DNA from: Gaoshiqia sp050178015
GTDB taxonomy: Bacteria > Bacteroidota > Bacteroidia > Bacteroidales > Prolixibacteraceae
NCBI GenBank assembly: GCA_050178015.1
Contig: JBFXGM010000006.1
Location: forward strand, 62,001 to 126,000
Direction: 5' to 3'
Length of the DNA stretch: 64,000 nucleotides
Both the position numbers and the translations under genes were made by a program. This document shows positions 1-8,965 of the stretch, piece by piece; the first letter of the stretch is position 1; each line of letters opens with the position of its first letter. Under the pieces are notes generated by a model. That model worked only from the letters and a program-made list of their open reading frames with translations. It had not been told where the DNA came from and searched no databases.

Positions 1-585
1 CAAAGCGGGTTGCCGGTAGTTTGTGTTGACCGCGGCTTAAACGGAATTGATGTGGACGTGGTTTGGGTGAACAATGATGCGGGGGCCTTTGCCGCTGTTG
101 ATCATTTGGCCAAGGCCGGATATAAACGGATCGGGCATATCGCCGGTTTGCCAACTATTCCTTCCTCTCGTTTGCGGGAGGCCGGTTACAGACGGGCCCT
201 GGCCGAAAATAACCTGCCCTTCGATCCTCAGTGGCTTGTTTATGGGAACTCAACTTACGAAAGCGGGGTCGAACTGGCAGATAAGCTACTCAGCCTGCCA
301 ACGCCCCCGGATGCCTTGTTTACCGGGAACAACCTGATCACTTTGGGCGCACTGGAAACAATCCATAAAAGAAAACTTCATATACCGAACGATGTCGCAA
401 TCATTGGTTTTGACGATATGAACTGGTCCAATTCATTAAATCCGCCACTTACCGCGGTGCGGCAACCTGCTTACGAAATCGGGCAGCGGGCGGGCGAATT
501 GCTGATTCAGCGGATACGCGACCCCAAACGTGCCCCGATTCAAATGACGCTGAATTCGGAATTAATGGTCAGGGAGTCCTGCTAG
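1..585 (+). CDS. LacI/GalR-family transcription regulator, C-terminal part
   Basis: The reading frame is open from the first base, so the gene begins left of the window; a TTG at 10 is only an internal codon. The remaining ~194 residues form the periplasmic-binding-protein-like effector domain of LacI repressors, recognisable from AVDHLAKAGYKRIGHI, TGNNLITLGAL and IIGFDDMNW. The helix-turn-helix is off the window, so specificity cannot be read. The gene sits directly before a catabolic operon whose leader holds a perfect LacI-type palindrome at 673-686, so it is the natural candidate for the repressor of that site and of the similar sites at 26675 and 48093. The inducer is unknown, probably a sugar or sugar acid from pectin breakdown. 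Family call is firm; the regulatory link is inference. Confidence 0.9.
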   Translation, partial: QSGLPVVCVDRGLNGIDVDVVWVNNDAGAFAAVDHLAKAGYKRIGHIAGLPTIPSSRLREAGYRRALAENNLPFDPQWLVYGNSTYESGVELADKLLSLPTPPDALFTGNNLITLGALETIHKRKLHIPNDVAIIGFDDMNWSNSLNPPLTAVRQPAYEIGQRAGELLIQRIRDPKRAPIQMTLNSELMVRESC

Positions 586-606
586 TAAATTCAGAATTTC
601 TTTATA

Positions 607-616
607 AAAACGTTTT
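607..616. promoter_or_regulatory. Possible LacI-type operator overlapping a -33 region
   Basis: AAAACGTTTT is a perfect 10-bp palindrome sharing the AACGTT centre of the clear operator at 673. It covers the place where the -33 element of the promoter ending at 642 would be. Weak on its own; supported by the second site downstream. Confidence 0.35.
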
Positions 617-642
617 CATTTAATTTCAAATTTATATTTTTG
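613..642 (+). promoter_or_regulatory. Candidate Bacteroidota-type promoter of the catabolic operon
   Basis: TATTTTTG at 635-642 matches the -7 consensus TAnnTTTG of Bacteroidota sigma-ABfr promoters, with a T-rich stretch (613-616) 18 bp upstream standing in for the -33 TTTG. Transcription would start near 649, ahead of the operator at 673. Motif match only. Confidence 0.4.
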
Positions 643-672
643 TGAATCCTTGTAAAATAATCGGTTCAAAAA

Positions 673-686
673 TGTAAACGTTTACA
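673..686. promoter_or_regulatory. LacI-family operator
   Basis: TGTAAACGTTTACA is a perfect 14-bp palindrome with the CG centre typical of LacI/GalR and CcpA-like operators. It ends two bases before the ATG at 689, so bound repressor would cover the ribosome-binding region as well as block transcription from the upstream promoter. The same core recurs at 26677-26690 and, with one changed pair, at 48096-48109. Confidence 0.75.
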
Positions 687-688
687 AA

Positions 689-1834
689 ATGAAAAAAATA
701 ATCATAAATAATCCTTCGCGTTTTGTATTTGGCAACGGAAGCCTCCAACAATTTGTTGACGACTTCTTGGAGAGGGGCTTCAAACGCATGTTTTTATTAA
801 CGATTCCGGTTTTGGACAAAACCTTGTCGCCATATTTGGAACAGTTGACTGCTGCCGGTGTGGCTATTGAGGTGTACAACCGAATTACCAACGAACCCAC
901 TTTTTCCGAATTTGAAAAGGTACTGGCGCTCGCCCGCGATTTTCAGGCCGATGCGGTTGTCGGCATCGGGGGAGGGAGCGTGCTTGATACCGCCAAGTTA
1001 GTGGCAGCGCAAATTCGCAACACACAGACAACAAAAGAGATTACCGGCATTGGTTTGTTAAAAGAGCGGAAAACTTATCTGGCCTGCTTGCCCACCACTT
1101 CGGGAACGGGCAGTGAGGTATCGCCAAATGCGATTTTTCTGGATGAAACCGATCAGGAGAAGAAGGGCGTAATCAGTCCATACCTGATGCCTGATGCTGC
1201 CTATATTGAGCCGATCCTGTCGGCGGGCGTTCCTCCGGCAGTGACTGCAGCTACCGGGATGGATGCCTTTGCCCATTGTCTCGAAGCGTTTGTCAACCGC
1301 TTTGCTCATCCGGTAACCGACCGCTATGCGCTGGACGGGATGCAGCTAATTTTTCAGAACCTGAAAAAAGCCTACGATGACGGAAGCGACCTCGATGCCC
1401 GGGCAAATGTAGCCTTGGGCAGCGTTTACGGGGGTATGTGCCTCGGGCCGGTTAACACCACTGCGGTGCATGCGCTGGCGTATCCGTTGGGCAGTAAGTA
1501 CAAGGTGCCTCATGGACTGTCAAACGCTGTTATCCTGCCTTGGGTGATGGAATTCAATTTACCGGCAGCCACCGAAAAATATGCCCGCGTAGCAAAAGCA
1601 ATCGGGATTACCGGTTGTCAATCTGATGAAGAATATGCATGGGCAGGAATTCATGCGGTGAAGGATTTGATGAAGTCAATTGGCATTCCATCCAATCTGC
1701 GCGATTTGGGTATTCCCGAAAATGCGCTGGAAGATATGGCTGTTTCGGCCCTGAAAGTACAGCGGCTACTGAAAAATAATGTGCGCGAAGTTACCCTGGA
1801 GGATGCATTGGAAATGTATAAAAAAGCTTACTAG
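689..1834 (+). CDS. Iron-containing alcohol dehydrogenase
   Basis: A 381-residue group III (Fe-dependent) alcohol dehydrogenase, a soluble cytoplasmic NAD(P)-linked enzyme interconverting an aldehyde and an alcohol. The nucleotide-binding GIGGGSVLD lies at 92-100, and the family's metal ligands are visible as D192 and H196 (MDAFAHCLEA), H261 (TTAVHALAY) and H275 (YKVPHGLSNA). Length is normal. It is the first gene of an operon with a DapA-like lyase, a PdxA2-like dehydrogenase and a DUF1537 kinase, so a plausible job is to reduce the aldehyde released by the neighbouring aldolase (for example lactaldehyde, glyceraldehyde or glycolaldehyde). That substrate is inference. ATG 689 follows the operator directly, with no clear Shine-Dalgarno sequence. 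Confidence 0.88.
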   Translation: MKKIIINNPSRFVFGNGSLQQFVDDFLERGFKRMFLLTIPVLDKTLSPYLEQLTAAGVAIEVYNRITNEPTFSEFEKVLALARDFQADAVVGIGGGSVLDTAKLVAAQIRNTQTTKEITGIGLLKERKTYLACLPTTSGTGSEVSPNAIFLDETDQEKKGVISPYLMPDAAYIEPILSAGVPPAVTAATGMDAFAHCLEAFVNRFAHPVTDRYALDGMQLIFQNLKKAYDDGSDLDARANVALGSVYGGMCLGPVNTTAVHALAYPLGSKYKVPHGLSNAVILPWVMEFNLPAATEKYARVAKAIGITGCQSDEEYAWAGIHAVKDLMKSIGIPSNLRDLGIPENALEDMAVSALKVQRLLKNNVREVTLEDALEMYKKAY

Positions 1835-1862
1835 CCGAATAAAATAAAGGTTAAACACAGAA

Positions 1863-2777
1863 ATGAAAAAAGATAATCCCTATAAAGGCGTCATCGTTCC
1901 GATGGTTACGCCATTAACTGAAAGCTATTCTGTTGATGTGGAAGGAGTTGGTAGTGTCATTCAATTGTTGATCGAATCGGGGGCCAGCCCGTTTATTGCC
2001 GGTACTACCGGAGAAGCCAGCTCGCTTTCATTTCAGCAAAAGGAAGTACTGGTGAAAGAAACTGTTAAACAAGTGAACGGAAAAGCATTGGTTTATGCCG
2101 GAATTTCCGGCAATTGCCTGCCCGAGTCGATCGATGCGGCCAAACGCTTTGCCGATTTGGGGGCCGATGTGCTGGTGGCCAACATGCCCTCGTATTATCC
2201 CTTGAAAGATGCCTTTACACTGCGTTATTGTGAGCAGTTGGCCGAGGCTTGCCCTAAACCGCTTATTTTCTACAACATTACGGCAACTACCGGTTATTCC
2301 ATACCACTCGATATCCTCGAAAAACTGAGTTATCATCCCAATATTGTGGGCTTGAAAGATTCGGAGCGTGATCAGGATCGTTTGGATAAGGCACTGATCT
2401 TGTGGAAAGACCGGGAAGATTTTGCACATCTAATCGGTTGGGCAGCCATGTCGGTTTACGCTCTGAAAAACGGTTCGGACGGGATAGTTCCCAGCACCGG
2501 AAATTTTGCTCCGGTACCATACGTGCAGCTGTTTGAAGCGGCACTTGCCGGCAACTGGAACCTGGCCGAAACCCTTCAGCAAAAAACAAACGAATTGTCG
2601 GCCCTTTATCAAAAAGGGCGCAGTTTGAGCGAATCGCTGGCTGCCTTAAAAGTGATTATGAATGAAAAAGGATTGTGCGGCACACAAATGATGCCCCCGA
2701 TCTACCGGATGGAAGAAAAGGAGGAAGCAGCCTTCATTCAGGAAATAAAAAACGAACTGGAAAATATTATCGCATAA
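1863..2777 (+). CDS. DapA/NanA-type aldolase (dihydrodipicolinate synthase family)
   Basis: A 304-residue class I aldolase of the DHDPS/N-acetylneuraminate lyase superfamily. The GTTGE pyruvate-binding motif is at 47-51, the catalytic tyrosine in IFYNIT is Y137, and the Schiff-base lysine in GLKDSERD is K165. These enzymes make or break a bond between pyruvate and an aldehyde through a lysine imine. Context argues against lysine biosynthesis: it lies between an Fe-alcohol dehydrogenase and a PdxA2/DUF1537 pair, so a 2-keto-3-deoxy sugar acid is the likely substrate (inference). The next gene starts one base after its stop codon, pointing to tight cotranslation. Confidence 0.85.
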   Translation: MKKDNPYKGVIVPMVTPLTESYSVDVEGVGSVIQLLIESGASPFIAGTTGEASSLSFQQKEVLVKETVKQVNGKALVYAGISGNCLPESIDAAKRFADLGADVLVANMPSYYPLKDAFTLRYCEQLAEACPKPLIFYNITATTGYSIPLDILEKLSYHPNIVGLKDSERDQDRLDKALILWKDREDFAHLIGWAAMSVYALKNGSDGIVPSTGNFAPVPYVQLFEAALAGNWNLAETLQQKTNELSALYQKGRSLSESLAALKVIMNEKGLCGTQMMPPIYRMEEKEEAAFIQEIKNELENIIA

Positions 2778-2778
2778 C

Positions 2779-3813
2779 ATGGATACTCAAAACAAAATTA
2801 TACTGGCCATTACCATGGGCGATCCGGCCGGGATTGGCCCTGAGATTGCGGCCAAGGCATTTCACGAAACTTCTGTTTACGAACAATGCCGGCCGCTGTT
2901 GATTGGCAATGTGCAGGTGATGCAGGAAGCCGTGAGACTGACCGGCCTGGAGCTGAAAATCAATCCGGTGACAGAAGTTGGACAGGCGCGTTTTACTTAT
3001 GGAACTATCGATGTGTTTGATATTCCGTCCGATCACTTAGCTGAAATTAAACATGGCGTGGTTTCGGCCCCGGCAGGCGATATGGCTTTCCGGGCGGTTC
3101 GCAAGGCCATTGAGCTGGCGATGAATGGCGAGGTGGACGGAACTGTCACCGGACCCATCCACAAAGAGGCGATCAACCTGGCTGGACACCACTTTTCGGG
3201 GCATACCGAAATTTACGCACATTATACAGGGACAAAAAAATATACCATGTTGCTGGCTGACGAAAAAATAAAGGTAACGCATGTGAGCACACACGTTTCG
3301 TTGCGTCAGGCCTGTGATCTGGTGAAAAAACAACGGGTATTGGATGTGATTCAGTTGACACACGAAGCACTGAAGCGTATTGGGATTGCCAATCCGCGGA
3401 TAGGTGTGGCCGGTTTAAATCCCCACGCGGGTGATGGTGGTCTGTTTGGAACAGAAGAGATTGAAGAAATCTTACCGGCTATCCAGGAGGCAAAAAAGCA
3501 GGGCATACTAGCTGCCGGGCCATACCCTCCCGATACCTTGTTTGCGCTGGCAAATGGGGGAAGTTTCGACGGCTGCGTGGCCATGTACCACGATCAGGGA
3601 CATATTCCCTTTAAGCTGGTAGGATTTATTTGGGATGAAGAAAAACAGGCCATGAAGAGTGTGAAAGGCGTGAATATAACGCTGGGGCTGCCCATAATTC
3701 GTACCTCGGTCGATCATGGTACCGCTTTCGAAATAGCCGGAAAAGGTATTGCCAGTGCCGACGCTTTGTTGTTTGCCATCGGTTATGCCATCAAACTATA
3801 TCAAAACCAATAA
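2779..3813 (+). CDS. PdxA-family 4-phospho acid sugar dehydrogenase (PdxA2 type)
   Basis: A 344-residue member of the 4-hydroxythreonine-4-phosphate dehydrogenase family. GDPAGIGPE is at 14-22, LNPHAGDGGLFG at 213-224 and MYHDQGHIPFK at 269-279, with the metal-binding histidines of the family present. These NAD-dependent enzymes oxidise a hydroxyl next to a phosphorylated carbon and decarboxylate the product. The adjacent DUF1537 kinase shows this is more likely the PdxA2 branch, which with its kinase converts four-carbon acid sugars such as D-threonate to dihydroxyacetone phosphate and CO2, than the vitamin B6 enzyme. No other pyridoxine genes are nearby. The exact acid sugar is not determined by the sequence. 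Confidence 0.87.
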   Translation: MDTQNKIILAITMGDPAGIGPEIAAKAFHETSVYEQCRPLLIGNVQVMQEAVRLTGLELKINPVTEVGQARFTYGTIDVFDIPSDHLAEIKHGVVSAPAGDMAFRAVRKAIELAMNGEVDGTVTGPIHKEAINLAGHHFSGHTEIYAHYTGTKKYTMLLADEKIKVTHVSTHVSLRQACDLVKKQRVLDVIQLTHEALKRIGIANPRIGVAGLNPHAGDGGLFGTEEIEEILPAIQEAKKQGILAAGPYPPDTLFALANGGSFDGCVAMYHDQGHIPFKLVGFIWDEEKQAMKSVKGVNITLGLPIIRTSVDHGTAFEIAGKGIASADALLFAIGYAIKLYQNQ

Positions 3814-3830
3814 TTTTGAAGGACAAGAAG

Positions 3831-5000
3831 ATGATAGCAGTAATAGCCGACGACTTTACCGGAGCCGCAGAAATTGGCGGGATTGGGCTTCGGCGGGGGA
3901 TGAAGGTTTTAATCGAAACTTCGGTAGAGGAAGCCGGTGATGCTGATTTGCTGGTACTGGCAACCGAAACCCGTTCGATGCCGGCCGTAATGGCCAAGCA
4001 GGAAATTGAAAAAGTAACCGGTCAATTGCAGGATCTGAAACCGAGGTTTATATTCAAAAAACTGGATTCTGTATTGCGTGGAAATGTATATGACGAACTG
4101 ATCAGTCAACAACTTGTTTCCGGGAAAAAAAGGGTGATTATGGTTCCGGCCAACCCTCATTTTAATCGGATCATCCAAAATGGTATTTATTATGTGGATG
4201 GTGTTCCGCTGGCGGAAACATCATTTGCACACGATCCGGAGTTTCCGGTGAAGCACTCCACCGTTCGGGATATTGTTGGCGGGGAAGCTGACAACGTAAC
4301 CGTGAAAGATGTTACGGAGGAGTTTCCGGATGAGGGCATTATTATTGGCAACGTGGTATCAGTGGACGAGTTGGCCGCATGGGCCGGTCGGGCTGACGAA
4401 CATTCGGTATTGGCAGGTGGTTCCGGATTTTTTGATGCCATCTTGCACCGGGACTTTCCGGCAAAAACAGAAACTGAATGCAAAGATTATTTGCCTGGAA
4501 AACATGCCTTGTTTATCTTGGGAAGCACCTTCCCGAAAGATAAGACGATGATGGATAAATTAACGGACGCCGGCATTGAGGTTCTGAACCTGAACCAAGA
4601 GATTTTTCAGGAGCACGAAATTCCTTCCGGTTCACTGATTGCGTTGGCACAGAAAATTGTAGAAGCTATCCGCGAAAACCGGCGGGTGGCTGTTACCACA
4701 ATTTGTTCCGACTCCAATCGGAGGATTTCAGCCGAAACAACCCGTCAGAATGTAGGTCGCGTAGTGAAAAAAGTATTCAACCAGGTTGAAATTGATGATT
4801 TGTTTATTGAAGGAGGCGCAACGGCATCCTTAATTTTACACAATTTAAACATCCGGCAACTGGTACCTTTCCGTGAGCTGGGGTTTGGTGTAATACAAAT
4901 GCGAACGGCCCGTTATCCGGGACTGACAATAACCACCAAGCCAGGAAGTTATGCCTGGCCCGAAATCTTAATCGATAAAAAACTGACTAAACTAAAATAA
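3831..5000 (+). CDS. Four-carbon acid sugar kinase (DUF1537 family)
   Basis: A 389-residue two-domain kinase. The N-terminal substrate domain begins MIAVIADDFTGA, the family signature, and the C-terminal nucleotide-binding domain contains FIEGGATASLIL. These enzymes phosphorylate the terminal hydroxyl of threonate, erythronate or related acid sugars, feeding the PdxA2-type dehydrogenase encoded 17 bp upstream. The frame is open from a TTG at 3816, but ATG 3831, preceded by AAGGACAAGAAG, starts exactly at the conserved motif and is preferred. Other members of this family act in D-apionate breakdown, which is notable because a candidate apiosidase gene follows this operon. Confidence 0.87.
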   Translation: MIAVIADDFTGAAEIGGIGLRRGMKVLIETSVEEAGDADLLVLATETRSMPAVMAKQEIEKVTGQLQDLKPRFIFKKLDSVLRGNVYDELISQQLVSGKKRVIMVPANPHFNRIIQNGIYYVDGVPLAETSFAHDPEFPVKHSTVRDIVGGEADNVTVKDVTEEFPDEGIIIGNVVSVDELAAWAGRADEHSVLAGGSGFFDAILHRDFPAKTETECKDYLPGKHALFILGSTFPKDKTMMDKLTDAGIEVLNLNQEIFQEHEIPSGSLIALAQKIVEAIRENRRVAVTTICSDSNRRISAETTRQNVGRVVKKVFNQVEIDDLFIEGGATASLILHNLNIRQLVPFRELGFGVIQMRTARYPGLTITTKPGSYAWPEILIDKKLTKLK

Positions 5001-5002
5001 CT

Positions 5003-6565
5003 ATGCAATCAACACCCTCCATTCATGTAATTGATTACCTGATCATGATCCTTACGTTGCTGGTATCATTGGGGATCGGATTTTGGTTTTCGAAACGGCA
5101 AAGTGATACGAAAAACTACTTTACAGCCAAAGGATCATTACCCTCATGGGCCATTGGCATATCGATACTGGCAACGCTAATCAGCAGCATTACTTTTTTG
5201 GCCTATCCGGGCGAAGGATTTACTTCAAACTGGATCCGCCTGGTACAGGGACTGATGGTTCCCATTGTGCTGGTGGCCATTGTTGGTTTTGTGGTACCCT
5301 TGTTCAGGCACGTTATTCAGTTGAGTACCTACGAGTATTTCGAGAAGCGTTTTGGCTTTTTTGCCCGCCTTTACACTTCCATTTCATTTATCCTGACCCA
5401 CTTTTCCAAAATGGGGACGGTGTTTTTCCTGATCTCGCTGGCGCTGAGTAAAATGACGGGATTGGATACGGTGACCGTCATCTGGATTATTGGCGGGGCA
5501 GTGGTTGTCCTTACCATGCTTGGCGGCATCGAAGCAGTTATCTGGCTGGATGTCATCCAGGGATTTTTGCTGATTATTGGTGGACTTATCGCTTTGGGAA
5601 TCCTGCTTTTTCTTCCGGAAGGCGGCCCGATGGAAGTATGGGAAGTGGCCATGCAAAACGGACGTATTGGTTTTGGCCCGTTCGATTGGGATTTTGTCAA
5701 TCTTACCTTCATCGTGATGGCGCTGAACGGTGTTTTTTATGCCATTCAGAAATACGGAACCGACCAAACCATTGTGCAACGCTATCTGACTGCAAAATCA
5801 GACAAAGCTGCCATCAAAGCTTCGCTGATTGGTGTGCTGCTGAGTGTCCCGGTTTGGGCTATGTTCATGTTTATCGGAACGGCGTTGTTCTCTTACTACC
5901 AAATCACCGGCGATGCGTTACCGCAGGGAATTGAAGCCGATGCTGTTTTCCCGTATTTCATCATGACCAAACTGCCGGTTGGCGTGGTTGGGTTGATTTT
6001 GTCGGCCTTGATTGCCGCCGCCATTTCAAGTCTCGATTCCGACCTGAACTGCTTGTCGGCCATTTTGATGGAAGACTACTATATCCGCATGCGGCCAAAA
6101 AGTACGGAGCAACACCGCTTGTTTATGAGTAAATTGTTTATTGTAATTGCTGGTTTGGGTGCCATTGCGGTGGCCATGTTTTATGTCGAGGCCGGGAGTG
6201 AAGGCGTGCTGGGAATCATCTTCACCCTGTATTCCATCTTCTCGGGTGGTATTGCCGGGATGTTCCTGCTGGGAATTTTCAGCACCCGGGCAAACAAGCA
6301 GGGGCTGTATTGGGGAATTGGCGCGAGCGTATTGTTCACAGCCTGGGCGCTGCTCACCTCAACGCCTATCGGACTGGAAGGGAGAGAGAAAGTTTTAATC
6401 GACATGGGGTCCTTCAATTACATACATCATAAATACATGATCGGTGTGTATAGTCATGTGGTGTTGATCTTCTTCGGCTACCTGGCCAGCTTTTTGTACA
6501 CAGGAAAAACGATTGAACCAACGTTAACCTGGGTTGGTTGGAGAAAGACTCAAAAAGGACTATAA
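5003..6565 (+). CDS. Sodium:solute symporter (SSF family), acid-sugar operon
   Basis: A 520-residue, highly hydrophobic inner-membrane protein of the SSF (SGLT/PutP/NanT-like) family, with about 13-14 membrane segments by eye and a short N-terminal tail (YLIMILTLLVSLGIGFWFS as first helix). NYFTAKGSLPSWAIGISI resembles the family's conserved first-loop region, and ISSLDSDLNCLSA matches the SSF pattern around helix 9. It starts two bases after the kinase stop codon, so it belongs to the operon and most likely imports the acid or sugar handled there. A second SSF symporter lies at 46352. Substrate cannot be predicted. Confidence 0.88.
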   Translation: MQSTPSIHVIDYLIMILTLLVSLGIGFWFSKRQSDTKNYFTAKGSLPSWAIGISILATLISSITFLAYPGEGFTSNWIRLVQGLMVPIVLVAIVGFVVPLFRHVIQLSTYEYFEKRFGFFARLYTSISFILTHFSKMGTVFFLISLALSKMTGLDTVTVIWIIGGAVVVLTMLGGIEAVIWLDVIQGFLLIIGGLIALGILLFLPEGGPMEVWEVAMQNGRIGFGPFDWDFVNLTFIVMALNGVFYAIQKYGTDQTIVQRYLTAKSDKAAIKASLIGVLLSVPVWAMFMFIGTALFSYYQITGDALPQGIEADAVFPYFIMTKLPVGVVGLILSALIAAAISSLDSDLNCLSAILMEDYYIRMRPKSTEQHRLFMSKLFIVIAGLGAIAVAMFYVEAGSEGVLGIIFTLYSIFSGGIAGMFLLGIFSTRANKQGLYWGIGASVLFTAWALLTSTPIGLEGREKVLIDMGSFNYIHHKYMIGVYSHVVLIFFGYLASFLYTGKTIEPTLTWVGWRKTQKGL

Positions 6566-6572
6566 TCCTTTT
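6553..6572 (+). terminator. Weak terminator-like hairpin
   Basis: AAAAGGA (6553-6559) pairs with TCCTTTT (6566-6572) around a 6-nt loop that contains the symporter stop codon. The T-run is short and the stem A/T-rich, so partial termination at most. The next gene starts 46 bp further on. Confidence 0.2.
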
Positions 6573-6617
6573 CATTCATTAAAAATCAATACGGATATAA
6601 TTTCAAAAACCAATAAA

Positions 6618-8009
6618 ATGAAAAACTTATTTCTACTGATTAGCCTGGCGCTGCTTCTGTTTTCGTGCTCTACAGAAGTAAAACAAGAAAAGGGCATGAG
6701 CCTGCTGAAAGTATCTGCCGATGGTCGTTCTTTCACCCACGAAAACGGCGATCCGTTTTTCTGGCTTGGCGATACCGGCTGGTTGTTGTTCTCGAAGTTA
6801 AACCGCGAAGAAGCCGTAAGTTACCTGACCGACCGGCAGGAAAAAGGTTTTAATGTTATTCAGGTGATGGTGCTGCACAGTGTTGGCGCAAAAAACAGTT
6901 ACGGCGATTCGGCGCTCGTTAGTCAAAGCGTGGCCCAACCATTGGTTACCGAGGGCAGCAGTTTCGAAAATCCCGATGAATATGATTATTGGGATCACAT
7001 GGATTATGTCATCTCTGAGGCCGAAAAGAGAAACCTCTACATGGCGCTGGTGCCTGTTTGGGGAGGCAATGTGCGGGGCGGATTTGTCAGCCGCGACGAA
7101 GCTAAGGTTTACGGCGAATTTATGGCCAACCGCTATAAGAACCAATCTAATATTATCTGGTTGAATGGTGGTGATGTTCCGGGAGCTGATTCCATTCAAA
7201 CCTGGAAAATTCTTGGGAATGCCCTGCGTGCAAACGATCCCAACCACCTGATTACGTTTCACCCAAGGGGAAGAACCCAGTCGTCGATGTGGTTCCACAA
7301 CGAAGAATGGCTGGACTTCAATATGTTTCAATCAGGCCATCGCCGCTACGACCAGGATGATACTGAGCTGAATTACGGCGAAGACAACTGGCGCTTTGTG
7401 GAAACCGACTACAACCTGAAACCGGTAAAACCCACCCTCGACGGTGAGCCTTCGTACGAAGGTATTCCGCAGGGATTGCACGATACGCTGCAACCGTTCT
7501 GGAACGATGCCGATGTCCGTCGGTATGCCTACTGGTCGGTATTTGCCGGTGCTTGCGGATATACTTACGGGCACAGCGCAGTGATGCAGTTTTACCGTCC
7601 CGAAGATACCGGCGCTGCTTACGGCGCGAAAAAGTACTGGACAGAAGCTATCAACGATCCGGGCGCTGCGCAAATGGTGCACGTGAAAAACCTGATGCTT
7701 TCGCGCCCGTATTTCGAACGGGTTCCCGACCAGTCACTGGTAGCCGATCAGCCTGGCGATAAGTACGATTATCAGCTTGCAACGCGTGGAAAAAATTATG
7801 CTTTCATTTACACCTATAACGGGAAAAACATCCGGGTAAACATGGGTAAAATTGAAGGTGAACAGGTGAAGGCCAACTGGTTTAACCCGCGCAACGGCGA
7901 GGTGGCAGAAATCGGTACTTTCCCGAACAGCGGCGTGCAGGAGTTTGATCCGGCGGGTGAACCGGCCGACGGAAACGACTGGGTGTTGATGCTGGATTCG
8001 GTAATTTAA
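6618..8009 (+). CDS. GH140-type glycoside hydrolase (DUF4038), candidate RG-II apiosidase
   Basis: A 463-residue lipoprotein: signal peptide with lipobox LFSC (C17), then a DUF4038 (beta/alpha)8 barrel and a small C-terminal beta domain (from about 390). Characterised GH140 enzymes cleave the apiose linkage that attaches side chains to the RG-II backbone. The family's catalytic positions are visible as D186 in WLNGGDVPG and E277 in LDGEPSYEG. The frame extends upstream to a TTG at 6534 inside the symporter gene, but ATG 6618 gives a proper signal peptide and is chosen. It heads a run of secreted enzymes ending at 17184. Family call is strong; substrate is by analogy. Confidence 0.85.
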   Translation: MKNLFLLISLALLLFSCSTEVKQEKGMSLLKVSADGRSFTHENGDPFFWLGDTGWLLFSKLNREEAVSYLTDRQEKGFNVIQVMVLHSVGAKNSYGDSALVSQSVAQPLVTEGSSFENPDEYDYWDHMDYVISEAEKRNLYMALVPVWGGNVRGGFVSRDEAKVYGEFMANRYKNQSNIIWLNGGDVPGADSIQTWKILGNALRANDPNHLITFHPRGRTQSSMWFHNEEWLDFNMFQSGHRRYDQDDTELNYGEDNWRFVETDYNLKPVKPTLDGEPSYEGIPQGLHDTLQPFWNDADVRRYAYWSVFAGACGYTYGHSAVMQFYRPEDTGAAYGAKKYWTEAINDPGAAQMVHVKNLMLSRPYFERVPDQSLVADQPGDKYDYQLATRGKNYAFIYTYNGKNIRVNMGKIEGEQVKANWFNPRNGEVAEIGTFPNSGVQEFDPAGEPADGNDWVLMLDSVI

Positions 8010-8019
8010 AAACATTGGG

Positions 8020-8958
8020 ATGATGAAAAGAACATACCTGATTTTATTGGTGTTGCTTGCCGGATTGGTTTCGTGCCAACAGGCCAGCGAAAAAGAATAC
8101 TACGTTTTCTCTACCTTCCGCGAACCGGCCGACAAAGGTCTGTTCCTGGCCTACAGCGAAGATGGTTATCATTGGAATGATCTGGGCGGACCGTACCTGG
8201 CGCCCGAAATCGGTAATCAGAAAGTTATGCGCGACCCTTCGGTGGTGCAGGGCCCCGACGGAACGTTCCACATGGTTTGGACGTCCTCGTGGCGTGGCGA
8301 CTTGGGGTTTGGATATGCATCGACCACCGATTTTATCAACTGGTCGGAGCAGGAGCTTATCGGGGTGATGAGTGATACCTCTACAGTAAACGTTTGGGCA
8401 CCCGAACTTTTTTATGACGATGAAGAAGATCGGTTCATCATCATTTGGGCATCTACCGTTCCTTTTAAATTTGAAAAAGGAGAGGAAGAAGAGCGGAACA
8501 ATCACCGGATGTACTACACTACAACCAAAGATTTTAAGACCTTCACCGAAACAAAGCTGTTCCTCGATCCGGGTTTTAGCGTCATTGATTGTGTTATTGT
8601 GAAGCGCAAAAAAGATGACTACGTGTTGGTGTTGAAAGACAATACCCGCCCAAACCGCAACATCAGTGTTGCTTTTGGCAAATCGCCATTGGGGCCGTTC
8701 AACAACTATTCCGAACCGTTTACCGGTTTTTTGACCGAAGGCCCTACGGCTGTGAAAATCGGTGACGACTACCTGATTTATTACGATTCGTATGGCGACA
8801 AATCATACCGGGCAGTGAAAACTACCGATTTCTCCACATTTACCGATATTTCAGCGGATATTTCGTTGCCGGACGGACATAAGCACGGAACGATTGTAAA
8901 AGTCAGCAAAGATGTGATTGATCATTTGCTGCAAGCCAAGAGTGAAAAGTTTCAATAA
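8020..8958 (+). CDS. GH43-like five-bladed beta-propeller glycosidase, lipoprotein
   Basis: A 312-residue lipoprotein with lipobox LVSC (C19 from ATG 8020; ATG 8023 is an alternative). The rest reads as a five-bladed propeller of the GH43/GH32 clan: VMRDPSVVQGPDG carries the likely catalytic aspartate, NVWAPELFYD is the WAPE-type motif of GH43, and FLTEGPTAVKIGDDY has the position of the acid glutamate. GH43 enzymes act on arabinofuranosides, xylosides or galactosides, all found in pectin side chains. Subfamily not resolved. Spacing to the GH140 gene is 10 bp and to the next gene 7 bp, so one operon. Confidence 0.75.
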   Translation: MMKRTYLILLVLLAGLVSCQQASEKEYYVFSTFREPADKGLFLAYSEDGYHWNDLGGPYLAPEIGNQKVMRDPSVVQGPDGTFHMVWTSSWRGDLGFGYASTTDFINWSEQELIGVMSDTSTVNVWAPELFYDDEEDRFIIIWASTVPFKFEKGEEEERNNHRMYYTTTKDFKTFTETKLFLDPGFSVIDCVIVKRKKDDYVLVLKDNTRPNRNISVAFGKSPLGPFNNYSEPFTGFLTEGPTAVKIGDDYLIYYDSYGDKSYRAVKTTDFSTFTDISADISLPDGHKHGTIVKVSKDVIDHLLQAKSEKFQ

Positions 8959-8965
8959 ACAGAAA

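Noticed and set aside
1863..2777. Lysine-pathway dihydrodipicolinate synthase
   Set aside because: The enzyme family fits but the operon context is acid-sugar catabolism.
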